NCBI GenBank assembly: GCA_029260295.1 | Contig: JAJDDN010000007.1 | Span: forward strand, 341,951-405,950 | Source of the DNA: Phycisphaerales bacterium | GTDB taxonomy: Bacteria; Planctomycetota; Phycisphaerae; Phycisphaerales; UBA1924 | Length of the DNA stretch: 64,000 nt | Reading direction: 5' to 3' | In this document: in pieces, positions 17,930 to 26,762 of the stretch | How positions within the stretch are numbered: position 1 is the first letter of the stretch | Layout of the letters: each line of letters begins with the position of its first letter | Position numbers and translations under genes: made by a program | Notes under the pieces: model-generated | The model's database searches: none | Told to the model about the DNA's origin: nothing | The model's input: the letters and a program-made list of their open reading frames with translations, nothing else

Positions 17930-18248
17930 CCGATTCACCTTCCTGATCGCCCCCATCAGGGCTCTGGTCTTCATCACCCGGAATCCGCACCGGATCAAAC
18001 CCACCCGCATTCCACGGGTGACACCGACATATCCGCCCCGCCGTCATCTTCGTCCCAGCAATCGGCCCATGGAGCCGATACGCCTCGCCGGCATACCGAG
18101 AACAAGTCGGCTCAAACCGACACTGCCCACCAACAACCGGAGACAACACAACACGATAGACCCGGATCACCAAAAGAAACGGCACATTCCCCAACCGTCC
18201 CAACCAACCAATCTCAGACTCCACCCGCGAAGAAGCCGCCAACCCCAT
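17898..18248 (-). CDS. yidD: YidD-type membrane protein insertion efficiency factor
   Basis: The start at ATG 18248 gives 116 residues; sequence upstream of it is derived from repeat A. The core matches YidD: VPFLLVIRVYRVVLSPVVGG, then CRFEPTCSRYAGEAYRLHG, and CRCHPWNAGGFDPV. YidD is a small amphipathic protein that helps YidC insert membrane proteins at the inner membrane. It follows rnpA as in the standard rpmH-rnpA-yidD order, but a family A repeat now separates the two. The 3' end overlaps the TetR start by 32 bases. The tail is acidic and lineage-specific. Confidence 0.88.
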   Translation of the reverse strand: MGLAASSRVESEIGWLGRLGNVPFLLVIRVYRVVLSPVVGGQCRFEPTCSRYAGEAYRLHGPIAGTKMTAGRICRCHPWNAGGFDPVRIPGDEDQSPDGGDQEGESDGSTAGGTKA

Positions 18249-18270
18249 CGACACTTCCCCATTCTTTCTC

Positions 18271-18325
18271 CTCCCCCGTCCTGACGGGGGAGGTGTCTGC
18301 GCAGCAGACGGAGGGGGTCTTCTCT
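18271..18325. repeat. Dispersed hairpin repeat, family A
   Basis: CTCCCCCGTC and GACGGGGGAG form the first stem, followed by GTCTGCGCAGCAGAC and GGAGGGGGTCTTCTC. It fills the gap between rnpA and yidD. Confidence 0.8.
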
Positions 18326-18330
18326 TCTCT

Positions 18331-18735
18331 TCACCCTTTCCCATTCTCCTTCCCCCCATCCCCGCGCTTCTCCACCACCCGAACCGCCGCCTTGGCCGCA
18401 CCCGAAAACCACTCCCGCCAAACCTCAAGCCCAACAGATTCATGCCTCCGCACCGCCACCACCAAGTCATATCCCCCACCATTACCCGCCATCGGCACAT
18501 TGACCCGCTCATGCCGGAACGCCTCACGGATCATCCGCTTCACTTTCCCCCGCACCACCGCATTACCCACCTTCCGCCCAACCGACAGCCCCAGCCGATG
18601 CTCGCTCAATCCATTGGGCATCGCAAACACCGTCATCGCCCCGCGAGATTTGCGCACCTTAAACGCAAACACCGCCGCGAACTCATCAGAGCCCTTCACC
18701 CGATGCCTCTTTCTGTAAAACAGCCGCTCACCCAT
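18331..18735 (-). CDS. rnpA: Ribonuclease P protein component
   Basis: The 134-residue protein starts at ATG 18735 (MGERLFYRKRHRVKGSDEF). It has the signature RLGLSVGRKVGNAVVRGKVK followed by RMIREAFR, the RNR motif region of RnpA. It binds RNase P RNA and helps mature tRNA 5' ends. Genes upstream normally include rpmH; no L34-like basic peptide is found in the 700 bases upstream, so the usual pair is split here. A family B repeat and a strong terminator-like hairpin lie just upstream, so rnpA probably has its own promoter. Confidence 0.9.
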   Translation of the reverse strand: MGERLFYRKRHRVKGSDEFAAVFAFKVRKSRGAMTVFAMPNGLSEHRLGLSVGRKVGNAVVRGKVKRMIREAFRHERVNVPMAGNGGGYDLVVAVRRHESVGLEVWREWFSGAAKAAVRVVEKRGDGGKENGKG

Positions 18736-18770
18736 ATCCCAACAATAAGCCCCCCGCCTCCAATCTTCTC

Positions 18771-18818
18771 TTCCCCCCTCTCCCCGGGGGAGAGGGCTGG
18801 GGTGAGGGTCTTCTCTTC
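18771..18818. repeat. Dispersed hairpin repeat, family B
   Basis: CCCCCTCTCCCC and GGGGAGAGGG form a stem, followed by the tail CTGGGGTGAGGGTCTTCTC. Other copies are at 47699-47752 and 53281-53325. The tail resembles REP-like palindromes known in many bacteria. Confidence 0.75.
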
Positions 18819-18867
18819 CTCTCCCTCTTCCCCAATGCCCAGTGGCCAGTCCCCAATCCCTCCCAAA

Positions 18868-18911
18868 AACAAAGAAGGCCCGGTTGAGGGGGACAATCCC
18901 AACCGGGCCGG
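18868..18911 (-). terminator. Rho-independent terminator, minus strand
   Basis: On the minus strand GGCCCGGTTG and CAACCGGGCC form a perfect 10-bp stem followed by TTCTTTGTTTTT. It ends whatever transcript runs from 19110 toward 18900 and lies upstream of rnpA. Confidence 0.8.
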
Positions 18912-19110
18912 TAGAGCGGATGGTCATCCAACCAACCGCTCTTGTTCTAAGCAGGTGCCGTCTCTCCCCAGGCGGCACACACACTCAGATTTCTCACCCA
19001 TGATCCAATCAGACGCGGCGTCAAAGAAACCGCACACACAACGCCAAAGCGCCTGAACATCACAGGGAAACTCCGAGAAGTCCTACCCACCCGGAGCCGG
19101 ATGAAATGAC
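18868..19110 (-). ncRNA. Possible structured RNA of unknown family
   Basis: No open frame with any recognisable product lies here. The minus strand reads as a series of hairpins: CATCCGG with CCGGGTG, GTGCCG with CGGCAC around a CCTGGGGAGAGA loop, and AGAGCGG with CCGCTCT. It ends in the strong terminator at 18868-18911. I checked for RNase P, tmRNA and SRP signatures and found none. It could also be the 3' untranslated region of the upstream gene. The 5' end is a guess. Confidence 0.35.
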
Positions 19111-19442
19111 CAATCCCTCTTTCGAAGAACCGATCACACAATGACAGCCGCGATACCCATCCAGACACACGAACGCACATATAGCATGCCCGAGCACCAC
19201 AACCATCCAAATGTCTTCTTTCAATCTCTGATCCACACCGAACAAACAGACCGGCTTAGAAACGCAAATCAGATCACGACCCGAACGGGCCACGCCCAAA
19301 CATACGCACCCCAAAACACCCCGGTTGCAACAACTCAACGCAATTTCAACATTGCCAACCGATTTCCCAACACCCAACCCCCACCCCAAGACCCCATAAG
19401 CCCATTCCCCCCCAATTCCCAGCCAATCGAGCTATCCCAACC
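18912..19442. other. Long gap between rnpA terminator and the beta-helix protein gene
   Basis: About 530 bases without a convincing gene. The part next to rnpA holds the possible structured RNA. The remainder (19110-19442) is C- and A-rich on the plus strand; short frames across it read as low-complexity proline, threonine and glutamine sequence and are not credible proteins. Confidence 0.5.
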
Positions 19443-21164
19443 TCACTCCTTCTCATGCCGAACCAACCCCGTCACCGAAACCGCCGCCAGCGTCGTCACA
19501 ATCCACCCCATCAATATATGAATCGGTAGATAGATCCGCTTGACAGCCCAATGGCTTGGTGTCCAGTAGGTCTCCTGATGTAAGTTCACCAACGGCAAGA
19601 ACGCATCCGCCGAATACGCAAGAGGGCGGAACGCCGGATACTCATCAAGCCACGACTTGCCCTCATACGCCGCCTCCACCGCCTTGGCCTGCGTCGGTTG
19701 CATCACATTCGGATACGACTCATTCGCCCCAAAGACCTCCGACACATCAAGCCCACTAAAGACAATCGTTCCAATCACGATCAGCCAGAACATCCACAGA
19801 AACGGCAACCACCGGCGATACCCATATCCAATCAATCGCTCATACACCTTGTACCATACTCGCGCAAGCCAATACACCCACCGATCGCCCTCTTCCGCTT
19901 TCAACGCCGCAAGAACAGACGCGGCGTGTTTCTTAGCCGCCACATACATGACTTGTTCCGCAAAAAACACTTGTCCGTTCTGACGAAAAATCTTTGCAAG
20001 CTGTTGGTATGGTTGCTGGTCGAATCGTTTATTTTCCCCTCGCGTAGAGTTATCATGCTTGTTCAGCCATTCTAAGCGATCGTTTAATGACCCAACCACA
20101 CCCGGGTAAATTGCACGATATTCATAATCTGTGAAATTAATATCCGGCGGCCAAGCCCCCAGTTCATCATGCATATACCAGACTCGAGCACTAGTCATAT
20201 CAACCTTGCTAGGAGCACTGAGAGGGTTGAAAAAGAATGCGCCGTTCACAGATACACGATCAAGATCTAAAGGCCCATCAAATCCTCCACGAGTACAATC
20301 AAGATTTTTTTGGATTGTTGCTCCAAGCAGCCGGACTAAATCTGTTGCAAAAAACCCGTTGCACAACATCACGCTCCCAGCAACTCGACTTCCGCTTGCA
20401 TGTATAGAAATATCTCCTTTTCCATCGAATTTTCCGTTTCCACAATCAAAGTCCCCACCAATGGTCGCACTGGGGAACCAAACCATCCCAATTGCGTGAA
20501 ATCCATCACGAAACATCACACTGCCACCCACTTGTACTTGATCTGCAAATATTGCACCAGAACTGTTACCATCAAATGTGCCACCAGTGCCACTCAAATT
20601 CCCGTTAATCTTTGCATTTAGAAGTCGAACCTCTCCATTTGTGCGAAATCCAGCCCGTAAAGACAAGCCACCATCGATTTGAACCCGCTCTAGACACAGC
20701 TTCTTAACAGCTGACCCATCGAGTATTAAATCCTTGAGCATTGCCCCCTGCGCCCGTAGTTCTTCTGGAATTACACATTTATACAACACGATTCGGAATG
20801 AAATCTCTACCCCATCTATATCGAGTTCCCCCTCAATATGGGCGTGAAATATAGCAATACCGAACACATCAACCAAAGCTTTCGCCTCACTCAATGAACA
20901 CATCCATCTAATTATGGTTGACCGTACTATTCGGTGTGATCCCCAAGATTCCCAACAGCCCCAGTCCGACCCCTCCTGATTGGCGGAATCCCAAACAAGC
21001 GTTTCGTCACTCGATTTGATTGCTAGATCAACTATCTCTCCCATCGCCGCCCCCCGCAGCATCTTCACCTCCCCCTCCAGCAACTCCCCAAATTCTTCCT
21101 CCGCCAAACGAACAAGCTCGTCCGCCCGTTTCCGTTGCCCTGGTGTCCCGCGTGTCTTTGCCAT
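19443..21164 (-). CDS. Beta-helix membrane protein of unknown function
   Basis: The protein has 573 residues. Residues about 100-330 are a chain of short repeats such as GGLSLRAGFRTNGEVRLLNA, VGGSVMFRDGFHAIGMVWF and VAGSVMLCNGFFATDLVRLL, which predict a right-handed beta-helix related in style to pentapeptide or bactofilin repeats. The C-terminal part has two membrane helices (WLPFLWMFWLIVIGTIVFSG and HILMGWIVTTLAAVSVTGLV). Between them lies the motif FRPLAYSADAFLPLVNLHQE, which recurs in many bacterial membrane proteins of unknown role. The middle of the gene is visibly more AT-rich than its neighbours, hinting at transfer. The gene is followed by clpB upstream on the same strand. Confidence 0.7.
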   Translation of the reverse strand: MAKTRGTPGQRKRADELVRLAEEEFGELLEGEVKMLRGAAMGEIVDLAIKSSDETLVWDSANQEGSDWGCWESWGSHRIVRSTIIRWMCSLSEAKALVDVFGIAIFHAHIEGELDIDGVEISFRIVLYKCVIPEELRAQGAMLKDLILDGSAVKKLCLERVQIDGGLSLRAGFRTNGEVRLLNAKINGNLSGTGGTFDGNSSGAIFADQVQVGGSVMFRDGFHAIGMVWFPSATIGGDFDCGNGKFDGKGDISIHASGSRVAGSVMLCNGFFATDLVRLLGATIQKNLDCTRGGFDGPLDLDRVSVNGAFFFNPLSAPSKVDMTSARVWYMHDELGAWPPDINFTDYEYRAIYPGVVGSLNDRLEWLNKHDNSTRGENKRFDQQPYQQLAKIFRQNGQVFFAEQVMYVAAKKHAASVLAALKAEEGDRWVYWLARVWYKVYERLIGYGYRRWLPFLWMFWLIVIGTIVFSGLDVSEVFGANESYPNVMQPTQAKAVEAAYEGKSWLDEYPAFRPLAYSADAFLPLVNLHQETYWTPSHWAVKRIYLPIHILMGWIVTTLAAVSVTGLVRHEKE

Positions 21165-21181
21165 AAATCTATATTACATCC

Positions 21182-23890
21182 TTACTGAGCCGCATGCTCC
21201 GATTCACCCCGCGCAAAGCTAAACCCAGATCCCGAATCATCAACAACAATCCGGTCCCCGCGTTCGAACTCGCCGCTCAAAATCTTCGTCGCCAGCGGGT
21301 TCTCGATCTGCCGCTGGATCGTCCGCGCCAGAGGCCTCGCCCCGAACGCCGGATCAAACCCCTCAACAATCAACCGCTCAAAGGCCGCGTCGGTAAGCTC
21401 AAGACCCATCCCCCGATCACCCAATCGCGCCTCAAGCCCGCCCAGTAAAATCCGAGCGATCCCGCGCAGGGTTTCTTTCCCAAGCTGATGGAACACCACA
21501 GTCTCATCAATCCGGTTGAGTAACTCAGGCCGGAAGAACTGCTCCCGCATCCCAACATTGAGATTCGCGTTCATCCGACCAGATTCCATATCAGGAGTCA
21601 ACCCAGACGCATCAAGATCCGCCCCAGGCCCGCGCCGAATCAAATCCCGCACCGCCGCCTCGATCTCCCAATCCTCAGACCCATGCTCGGCCATCTCAAG
21701 AATCTTCTGCGACCCAATATTACTCGTCATCACCACAAGCGTGTTTTTAAAGTCAACCGTCCGCCCCTGACCATCAGTCAGTCGCCCGTCGTCCAAGACC
21801 TGCAGCAACACATTAAACACATCCGGATGCGCCTTCTCGATCTCATCAAACAGAATCACCGAGTACGGCCGCCGTCTCACAGCCTCCGTAAGCGCCCCGC
21901 CCTCTTCATACCCAACATACCCCGGAGGAGAACCAATCATCCGCGACACCGAGTGCTTCTCCATGTACTCGCTCATATCAATCCGAACCAACGCATCCTC
22001 GGTATCAAACAAGAACTCCGCCAGCGCCTTACAAGTCTCCGTCTTCCCCACACCCGTAGGCCCAAGGAACAAGAAACTCCCAATCGGTTTCGTAGGGTCA
22101 CCAAGCCCAGCACGCGAACGACGCACCGCATCACTCACCGCCCGCAGCGCCTCGTCCTGACCCACCACCCGCTCAACAAGATGCGCCTCCATCGTTACGA
22201 GTTTGTCACGCTCCGATTCAATCAACTTGGAAACAGGAATCCCCGTCCACCGCCCAACAATCTGAGCCACGGCCTCAGGATCAACCTCTTCCTTAATCAA
22301 CACATCCCCCGACTCCCGCCGCGTATCAATCACCCGCTCCGCCTCTTCAAGACCTTTGCCAAGCTCAATCAGCTCCCCGTACTGAATCCGAGCCGCGGCT
22401 TCCAGATCCCCGATCCGCTGCGCCCGATCAAGCTCAATCTTCTTCTGCTCGATCTCGTTCTTGATCGCCCGCGCAACATCAAGATCCTGCTTCTCTTCTT
22501 CCCACCGAGCCGTCAGCGCGTTGTTCCGCTCGCGCAAGCCCGCAAGCTCCCCCTCGACCCGCGTCACTTCGCCAGCACTGATTTCCGAAGACTCCTCAAG
22601 CTTGAGCGCCTCGCGCTCAATCTCAAGCTGCATAATCTTCCGTCGAAGCTCATCGAGCTCCATAGGCATCGACTCGATCTCCATCTTCAAGGCACTGGCC
22701 GCCTCATCAACCAGATCAATCGCCTTGTCGGGAAGGAACCGATCCGTGATGTACCGATCACTCAAGCTCGCCGCCGCCAGGATCGCGCTATCAAGAATCC
22801 GCACCCCATGATGCGTCTCGTACCGCTCTTTGAGTCCGCGCAGAATCGCAACCGTCTCCTCAACACTCGGTGCTCCAACGAGCACCTTCTGGAACCGCCG
22901 CTCAAACGCCGCGTCCTTCTCGATATGCTTCCGATACTCATCAAGCGTCGTCGCCCCGATACACCGCAAGCCGCCACGCGCAAGCGCAGGCTTCAACAAG
23001 TTCCCCGCGCTCACCGCGCCCTCCGCAGCACCCGCACCAAGAATCGTGTGCAGCTCATCAATAAACAGAATCACCCGCCCATCGCTCGCCTCGATCTCGC
23101 GCAAGACCGATTTCAACCGATCCTCAAACTCCCCGCGATACTTCGCCCCAGCCAAGAGCTGCCCAACATCAAGCGCCATCACCCGCTTGTCCTTCATCCC
23201 CTCAGGACAATCCCCATGAACAATCCGCAACGCCAATCCTTCAGCAATCGCCGTCTTTCCAACGCCAGGCTCACCAATCAACACCGGATTATTCTTCGTG
23301 CGCCGGCTCAGCACCTGCATGCACCGGCGGATTTCCTCATCTCTACCAATCACCGGATCAAGTTTGCCCGATGACGCCAGCTCCGTCAGATCAATCGAGT
23401 ATTTCGAAAGCGCCTCAAACGACGCCTCCCCGCCCGCATCGGTAATATTCTCAACCCCCGACGCCTTGCGGATCGCCGCGATCGCCGATTCAACTTCTTT
23501 CGACTCCACCCCGTTAATCTTCAACAACTCTTGCGCCGCCCCCGACATTTGCGTCAGCGCCACAAGCAGATGCTCGCACGACACAAACGAATCCCCCATA
23601 GCCTTTGCACTCGCATCGGCCTTCCCAAGAATCTCCATGATCTCGCGCCCGCTGGTCCCCGCCCCCGAACTCGTCGTAGGCAGACGATCAACCTCAGAAC
23701 CAAGCATCGCCCGCACGCGCCCAACATCAACCCCAATCTTCTTCAAGATCGCATTGACAGGCCCGCCCTCATCTTCAACAAGCGAAGACAACACATGCAA
23801 CGAACCCACCTCCGGGTGCGACCCCCCAAGTGACAACTGCTGCGCCGAAGCCAACGCCTGCTGAGCCAAACTGGTCATGCGATCCATCAT
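21182..23890 (-). CDS. clpB: ATP-dependent disaggregase ClpB
   Basis: The protein has 902 residues, somewhat longer than the usual 860. The Clp N domain spans about 1-145. The first ATPase has Walker A GEPGVGKT at 206-213 and Walker [12 protein letters not shown] middle coiled-coil domain (about 410-530, with [20 protein letters not shown]) distinguishes ClpB from ClpA. The second ATPase has GPTGVGKTE and [11 protein letters not shown]. An insertion of about 30 residues sits in the second ATPase near [16 protein letters not shown]. With DnaK it rescues aggregated proteins in the cytosol. AAGGAGG lies 8 bases before ATG 23890. Confidence 0.96.
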   Translation of the reverse strand: MMDRMTSLAQQALASAQQLSLGGSHPEVGSLHVLSSLVEDEGGPVNAILKKIGVDVGRVRAMLGSEVDRLPTTSSGAGTSGREIMEILGKADASAKAMGDSFVSCEHLLVALTQMSGAAQELLKINGVESKEVESAIAAIRKASGVENITDAGGEASFEALSKYSIDLTELASSGKLDPVIGRDEEIRRCMQVLSRRTKNNPVLIGEPGVGKTAIAEGLALRIVHGDCPEGMKDKRVMALDVGQLLAGAKYRGEFEDRLKSVLREIEASDGRVILFIDELHTILGAGAAEGAVSAGNLLKPALARGGLRCIGATTLDEYRKHIEKDAAFERRFQKVLVGAPSVEETVAILRGLKERYETHHGVRILDSAILAAASLSDRYITDRFLPDKAIDLVDEAASALKMEIESMPMELDELRRKIMQLEIEREALKLEESSEISAGEVTRVEGELAGLRERNNALTARWEEEKQDLDVARAIKNEIEQKKIELDRAQRIGDLEAAARIQYGELIELGKGLEEAERVIDTRRESGDVLIKEEVDPEAVAQIVGRWTGIPVSKLIESERDKLVTMEAHLVERVVGQDEALRAVSDAVRRSRAGLGDPTKPIGSFLFLGPTGVGKTETCKALAEFLFDTEDALVRIDMSEYMEKHSVSRMIGSPPGYVGYEEGGALTEAVRRRPYSVILFDEIEKAHPDVFNVLLQVLDDGRLTDGQGRTVDFKNTLVVMTSNIGSQKILEMAEHGSEDWEIEAAVRDLIRRGPGADLDASGLTPDMESGRMNANLNVGMREQFFRPELLNRIDETVVFHQLGKETLRGIARILLGGLEARLGDRGMGLELTDAAFERLIVEGFDPAFGARPLARTIQRQIENPLATKILSGEFERGDRIVVDDSGSGFSFARGESEHAAQ

Positions 23891-24077
23891 GTGAGCATCC
23901 TCCTTCTAAGCGCGCCCGCATAACCGCGAACGCATCACTGCTGCACACACAAGTTGCAAACCGCGCGCCAACCAAAAACCAATCTATCGAAGCTAAAACC
24001 GCCCCCAGCCCCAAGAAACCCTGCCAAAGACCCCATCCCTGCCACCCCGGCAGCCCCACCCAACCACTACTAAGCCC

Positions 24078-24947
24078 CTACTCAAACACCACAGTCCGGC
24101 ACCCATCCACCAAAACCCGATCCTCAAGATGCATCCGCACCGCAGAAGCCAGCACCACCCGCTCAAGATCCCGACCCTTCCGGATCATGTCCTCAACCGA
24201 ATCCCGGTGCGACACATGCGCCGTCTGCTGCGCAATGATCGGCCCCTCGTCAAGCTCCTGAGTCACATAATGCGCCGTCGCCCCGATCAGCTTGACCCCC
24301 CGATCAAACGCCCGGTGATATGGCCTCGCCCCCGCAAACGCCGGCAAAAAACTGTGATGGATATTAATCACCCGCCCACCAAACCGCTCAATAAACTCAG
24401 GACTCACCACCTGCATATACCGCGCAAGCACCACAAGCTCAACCCCGTCCTCCTCAAGCAGCTCAATGATCTTCCCCTCCTGCGCAAGCTTCGTCTCCGC
24501 AGTCACCGGGAATACATCAAACCCAAACCCGAACGACTCCGCAAGCCCCTGGGCATCAGAATGATTCGACACCACCCGCGTCACCTCTGCGGGCAGCTCG
24601 CCGATCGAAGCCCGCCACAATAAATCCGCAACACAATGCGTCTGTTTACTACACAAAATCGCAACCCGAGGCAGCGACCCCTCCCACCGCACCCGATACC
24701 CAATATTCATCGAAGACAGAATCCCCTCAAGCTTGGCCCGATCCTTGACCCCCTCAAACACCAGCCGCATCGAAAACCGCCCATCCTCAGGATCCGCATG
24801 CTGATCCGCATCAAGCACATTGCCCCCCGTATCGGCCACCGCCGTCGTCACCGCCGCGATCACCCCACGCCGATCATCACAGCTCATCAACAACCGCGCA
24901 ACACCGATCCCCGGAACCGCTAAACCTGATAACTGAATCGATGCCAA
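24078..24947 (-). CDS. purU: Formyltetrahydrofolate deformylase
   Basis: The 289-residue protein has an N-terminal ACT domain (VARLLMSCDDRRGVIAAVTT). The C-terminal formyltransferase-fold domain has the conserved segments VVSNHSD, INIHHSFLPAFAGARPYHRA, GATAHYVTQELDEGPIIAQ and SVEDMIRKGRDLERVVLA, matching PurU in order and length. It hydrolyses 10-formyltetrahydrofolate to formate and tetrahydrofolate, balancing one-carbon pools. A 6S-like structured RNA lies just upstream on the same strand, echoing the link of 6S RNA with folate genes in other bacteria. Confidence 0.93.
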   Translation of the reverse strand: MASIQLSGLAVPGIGVARLLMSCDDRRGVIAAVTTAVADTGGNVLDADQHADPEDGRFSMRLVFEGVKDRAKLEGILSSMNIGYRVRWEGSLPRVAILCSKQTHCVADLLWRASIGELPAEVTRVVSNHSDAQGLAESFGFGFDVFPVTAETKLAQEGKIIELLEEDGVELVVLARYMQVVSPEFIERFGGRVINIHHSFLPAFAGARPYHRAFDRGVKLIGATAHYVTQELDEGPIIAQQTAHVSHRDSVEDMIRKGRDLERVVLASAVRMHLEDRVLVDGCRTVVFE

Positions 24948-25039
24948 TGGAGATACCTACAAATAAAACAATCAACAACACCAAGTCACCACATCGGCCG
25001 TTCGGCCCGCCCACAAAGCCGCCACCCACTCAAAAATGA

Positions 25040-25219
25040 AAAAAACGACGCGCCGTAGCCAGCAGTAGCATCCAAAGCCCTGATATCAAGGTGGGTGCCT
25101 CAGCCCGGATCCCGATCGTCCACACAAAGGAGGCATGATCTTCGCCCGAAATCGCCTCGGCTCCCTATCAGAGGTTCAAAGGGATTGAATTTAACCCCTG
25201 CCAGCTACGACGCGTCGTC
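25040..25219 (-). ncRNA. Structured RNA, 6S-RNA-like
   Basis: On the minus strand ACGACGCG at the 5' end pairs with CGCGTCGT at the 3' end. The pairing is continued by CGTAGC with GCTACG and by a nearby CAG/CTG run, enclosing about 150 bases. Inside, CTCTGATA pairs with TATCAGGG. The 3' arm is followed directly by GTTTTTTT, as expected for intrinsic termination. Size (about 180 nt), a long closing stem, an internal bubble and the position before a folate gene resemble 6S RNA, the RNA polymerase regulator. The family was judged by shape only. The plus strand has no T-run, so the minus strand is favoured. Confidence 0.5.
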
Positions 25220-25434
25220 ACCCAAAACCTACCACATCTACACCCCAACACAAGCCCCAAGAAGCCCATTCTGGCACAATTCAGAACAATTAGTGGATAA
25301 CCACCCAATGGACACAACTCTCTATGCACCATCAGGAAACATCACACCACAAACACCCGTATAGTTGATCAACCCGCATACTCTGCGCTATCGTGACCCC
25401 GTCACATTCCATCACACAAAGGGACCCCCCTCAA
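25220..25434. other. Intergenic region upstream of the small lipoprotein gene
   Basis: Beyond the structured RNA, no gene is seen here. It should hold the promoter of the RNA (minus strand) and of the lipoprotein gene (plus strand). No convincing -35/-10 pair stands out by eye. Confidence 0.4.
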
Positions 25435-25719
25435 ATGAAAAATTCATCCACCAAAGCCGCCGCCACCATCCTCCTCTCGGCCGCCCTCCTCACCCTCTCG
25501 GCATGCACAAGCTCCTCGACCAAGCACGCCGGAAACATCGACTCAATCCGCAATAACCCCTCCCCTGCGATGCACAACCTCTCCCAACGCTACAGCGATC
25601 GCTCCAACACACGCGCCCTGGTCATCGACACCGATCTCCGCTCCATGCAAGACGACTTCGATCACATCTTCCACCTCAACCGCCCCTCCCGCCTCCACAG
25701 CAACATCAAACCAAACTAA
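25435..25719 (+). CDS. Small lipoprotein of unknown function
   Basis: The 94-residue protein has a lipoprotein signal: MKNSSTKAAATILLSAALLT followed by the lipobox LSAC near residues 21-24. The mature part is polar, with no recognised family, and ends RPSRLHSNIKPN. ATG 25435 is chosen because the signal peptide begins there and AAAGGGA lies upstream. It would be lipid-anchored at a membrane facing the periplasm or the surface. A terminator follows after 55 bases, so it is a single-gene unit. Confidence 0.7.
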   Translation: MKNSSTKAAATILLSAALLTLSACTSSSTKHAGNIDSIRNNPSPAMHNLSQRYSDRSNTRALVIDTDLRSMQDDFDHIFHLNRPSRLHSNIKPN

Positions 25720-25773
25720 CAGCTTCACGCCAACCAATCTGGCAACAGACACAACAATCAAAGACCGACCCCA

Positions 25774-25803
25774 AAGACCCACGCCCAATGCGTGGGTCTT
25801 TTT
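25774..25803 (+). terminator. Rho-independent terminator
   Basis: AAGACCCACGC and GCGTGGGTCTT form a perfect 11-bp stem with a 5-base loop, followed by TTT. It ends the lipoprotein transcript. Confidence 0.9.
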
Positions 25804-25924
25804 CATACCCCCCCAACCCACAACCCCCCCAATCAGAACAATCAGAACACACCAACCCCACTTCCAACTTCAATCACCCAACCCACGCGACAAAGCCTTC
25901 CCCATTTACCATATTGAATACGAG

Positions 25925-26040
25925 TCCCAGCGGGCTACACACCCCCGGCGTCCCACAACACGCGGCAGTGCCGAGCCGCCGCGTAGTCCGGGTAAGCCCG
26001 CTACTGCCCCGCGTCGATCCCCCCGACGCGGGGCTTTTTC
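25925..26040 (+). ncRNA. Candidate small RNA with its own terminator
   Basis: AGCGGGCT (25929-25936) pairs with AGCCCGCT (25996-26003). CCCGG pairs with CCGGG just inside, and ACGCGGC and GCCGCCGCGT form an inner hairpin. Three bases later CCCCGCGTCG and CGACGCGGGG form a strong terminator followed by CTTTTT. No open frame lies within, and the next gene is on the other strand, so this is not a leader. It lies 120 bases after a terminator, which argues for its own promoter. The family is unknown. Confidence 0.55.
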
Positions 26041-26082
26041 ATGCCCTTCACCCCCACCTCAACCACACCACCCTCACTCATC

Positions 26083-26667
26083 TCATCCGATCAATACCCG
26101 CCTGAGCATCCCCGTCATCCGTTCCACATACGCCCCCTGCGTCCACCCGCACTCAACAGTCAACTGCTCCCAGTTCTGGATCGATAGCATCGTCCAAAGC
26201 AGTTCCCCAGCTTCTTCCCTCCCAAGCTCAGCACTCAAAGCCCCCTCTCCAATCAGAGCACCAATGATCTCACCGCCCGCAACCCGCAAGCAGCTCATGC
26301 ATTCATCCCAAGCCCCCGCCGCCGCCTCATCCGTGTCTCGCACCGCAAGCAACGCCTTGGCAAGCCCATAAATCTCAGGCATGTAGTTCCCCCACATCTC
26401 AATAAACCGATCCAACGCCTCCCTCGCATCCGCCGCCTGCCGGACACGCGCAATCCGCTCATCGAGCCCCAACGCCTCATCCACATGCTTGGTCGTCGCC
26501 CGCATCAACTCAACGCGGGACTCAAAGTGCAGATACACCGCCTGCCGAGAAACCCCCGCCTCCTTCGCGATATCGCCCATACGAACCCCCTGCCCCCGCT
26601 GCCTTTCCATGAGTTTCCAGGTGGCATCAAGAATCCGGACACGGGTTTTTACATCTCCACTTGACAT
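26083..26667 (-). CDS. TetR-family transcriptional regulator, probably leaderless and self-regulated
   Basis: The 194-residue protein has the TetR HTH: TRVRILDATWKLMERQRGQG, then MGDIAKEAGVSRQAVYLHFE. The ligand-binding half is unassigned. The promoter (TTGACA-16-TATACT on the minus strand) places the transcription start at or within a few bases of ATG 26667, so the message is probably leaderless. A palindromic operator overlaps the -10 box and the start codon. The divergent DUF1772 membrane protein gene is the likely target. Confidence 0.85.
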   Translation of the reverse strand: MSSGDVKTRVRILDATWKLMERQRGQGVRMGDIAKEAGVSRQAVYLHFESRVELMRATTKHVDEALGLDERIARVRQAADAREALDRFIEMWGNYMPEIYGLAKALLAVRDTDEAAAGAWDECMSCLRVAGGEIIGALIGEGALSAELGREEAGELLWTMLSIQNWEQLTVECGWTQGAYVERMTGMLRRVLIG

Positions 26668-26719
26668 AGTGTCAAGTATAGGGTACGCTTTGCCCCTGTC
26701 AACTTTACACTATGTCAAG
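26660..26719. promoter_or_regulatory. Divergent promoter with two TetR operator copies
   Basis: Site 1 (26660-26676) is CTTGACATAGTGTCAAG, a near-perfect palindrome. Site 2 (26703-26719) is CTTTACACTATGTCAAG, the same site in the opposite orientation with one mismatch. For the regulator, the -35 TTGACA is at 26697-26702 and the -10 TATACT at 26675-26680, with a 16-base spacer. Site 1 covers the -10 to the start codon. Binding would block both directions. Confidence 0.75.
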
Positions 26720-26762
26720 CTGGCGGCGAATTCCACCTACCAACACCCACAAGGAACACCCA

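Noticed and set aside
18249..18527. Longer N-terminus for YidD
   Set aside because: It would run through repeat A and the 3' end of rnpA; known YidD proteins begin near ATG 18248.
18868..19110. RNase P RNA or SRP RNA upstream of rnpA
   Set aside because: The signatures GAGGAAAGUCC and the GGAAGGxAGCAGCC hairpin are absent on both strands.
19141..19521. Plus-strand open frame near the beta-helix gene
   Set aside because: Low-complexity proline, threonine and glutamine sequence that runs into the opposite-strand gene; no ribosome site or family.
25014..25260. Riboswitch (SAM, TPP, cobalamin) or tmRNA near purU
   Set aside because: Conserved cores of these families were looked for and not found; long-range pairing and the T-run on the minus strand fit a 6S-like RNA better.
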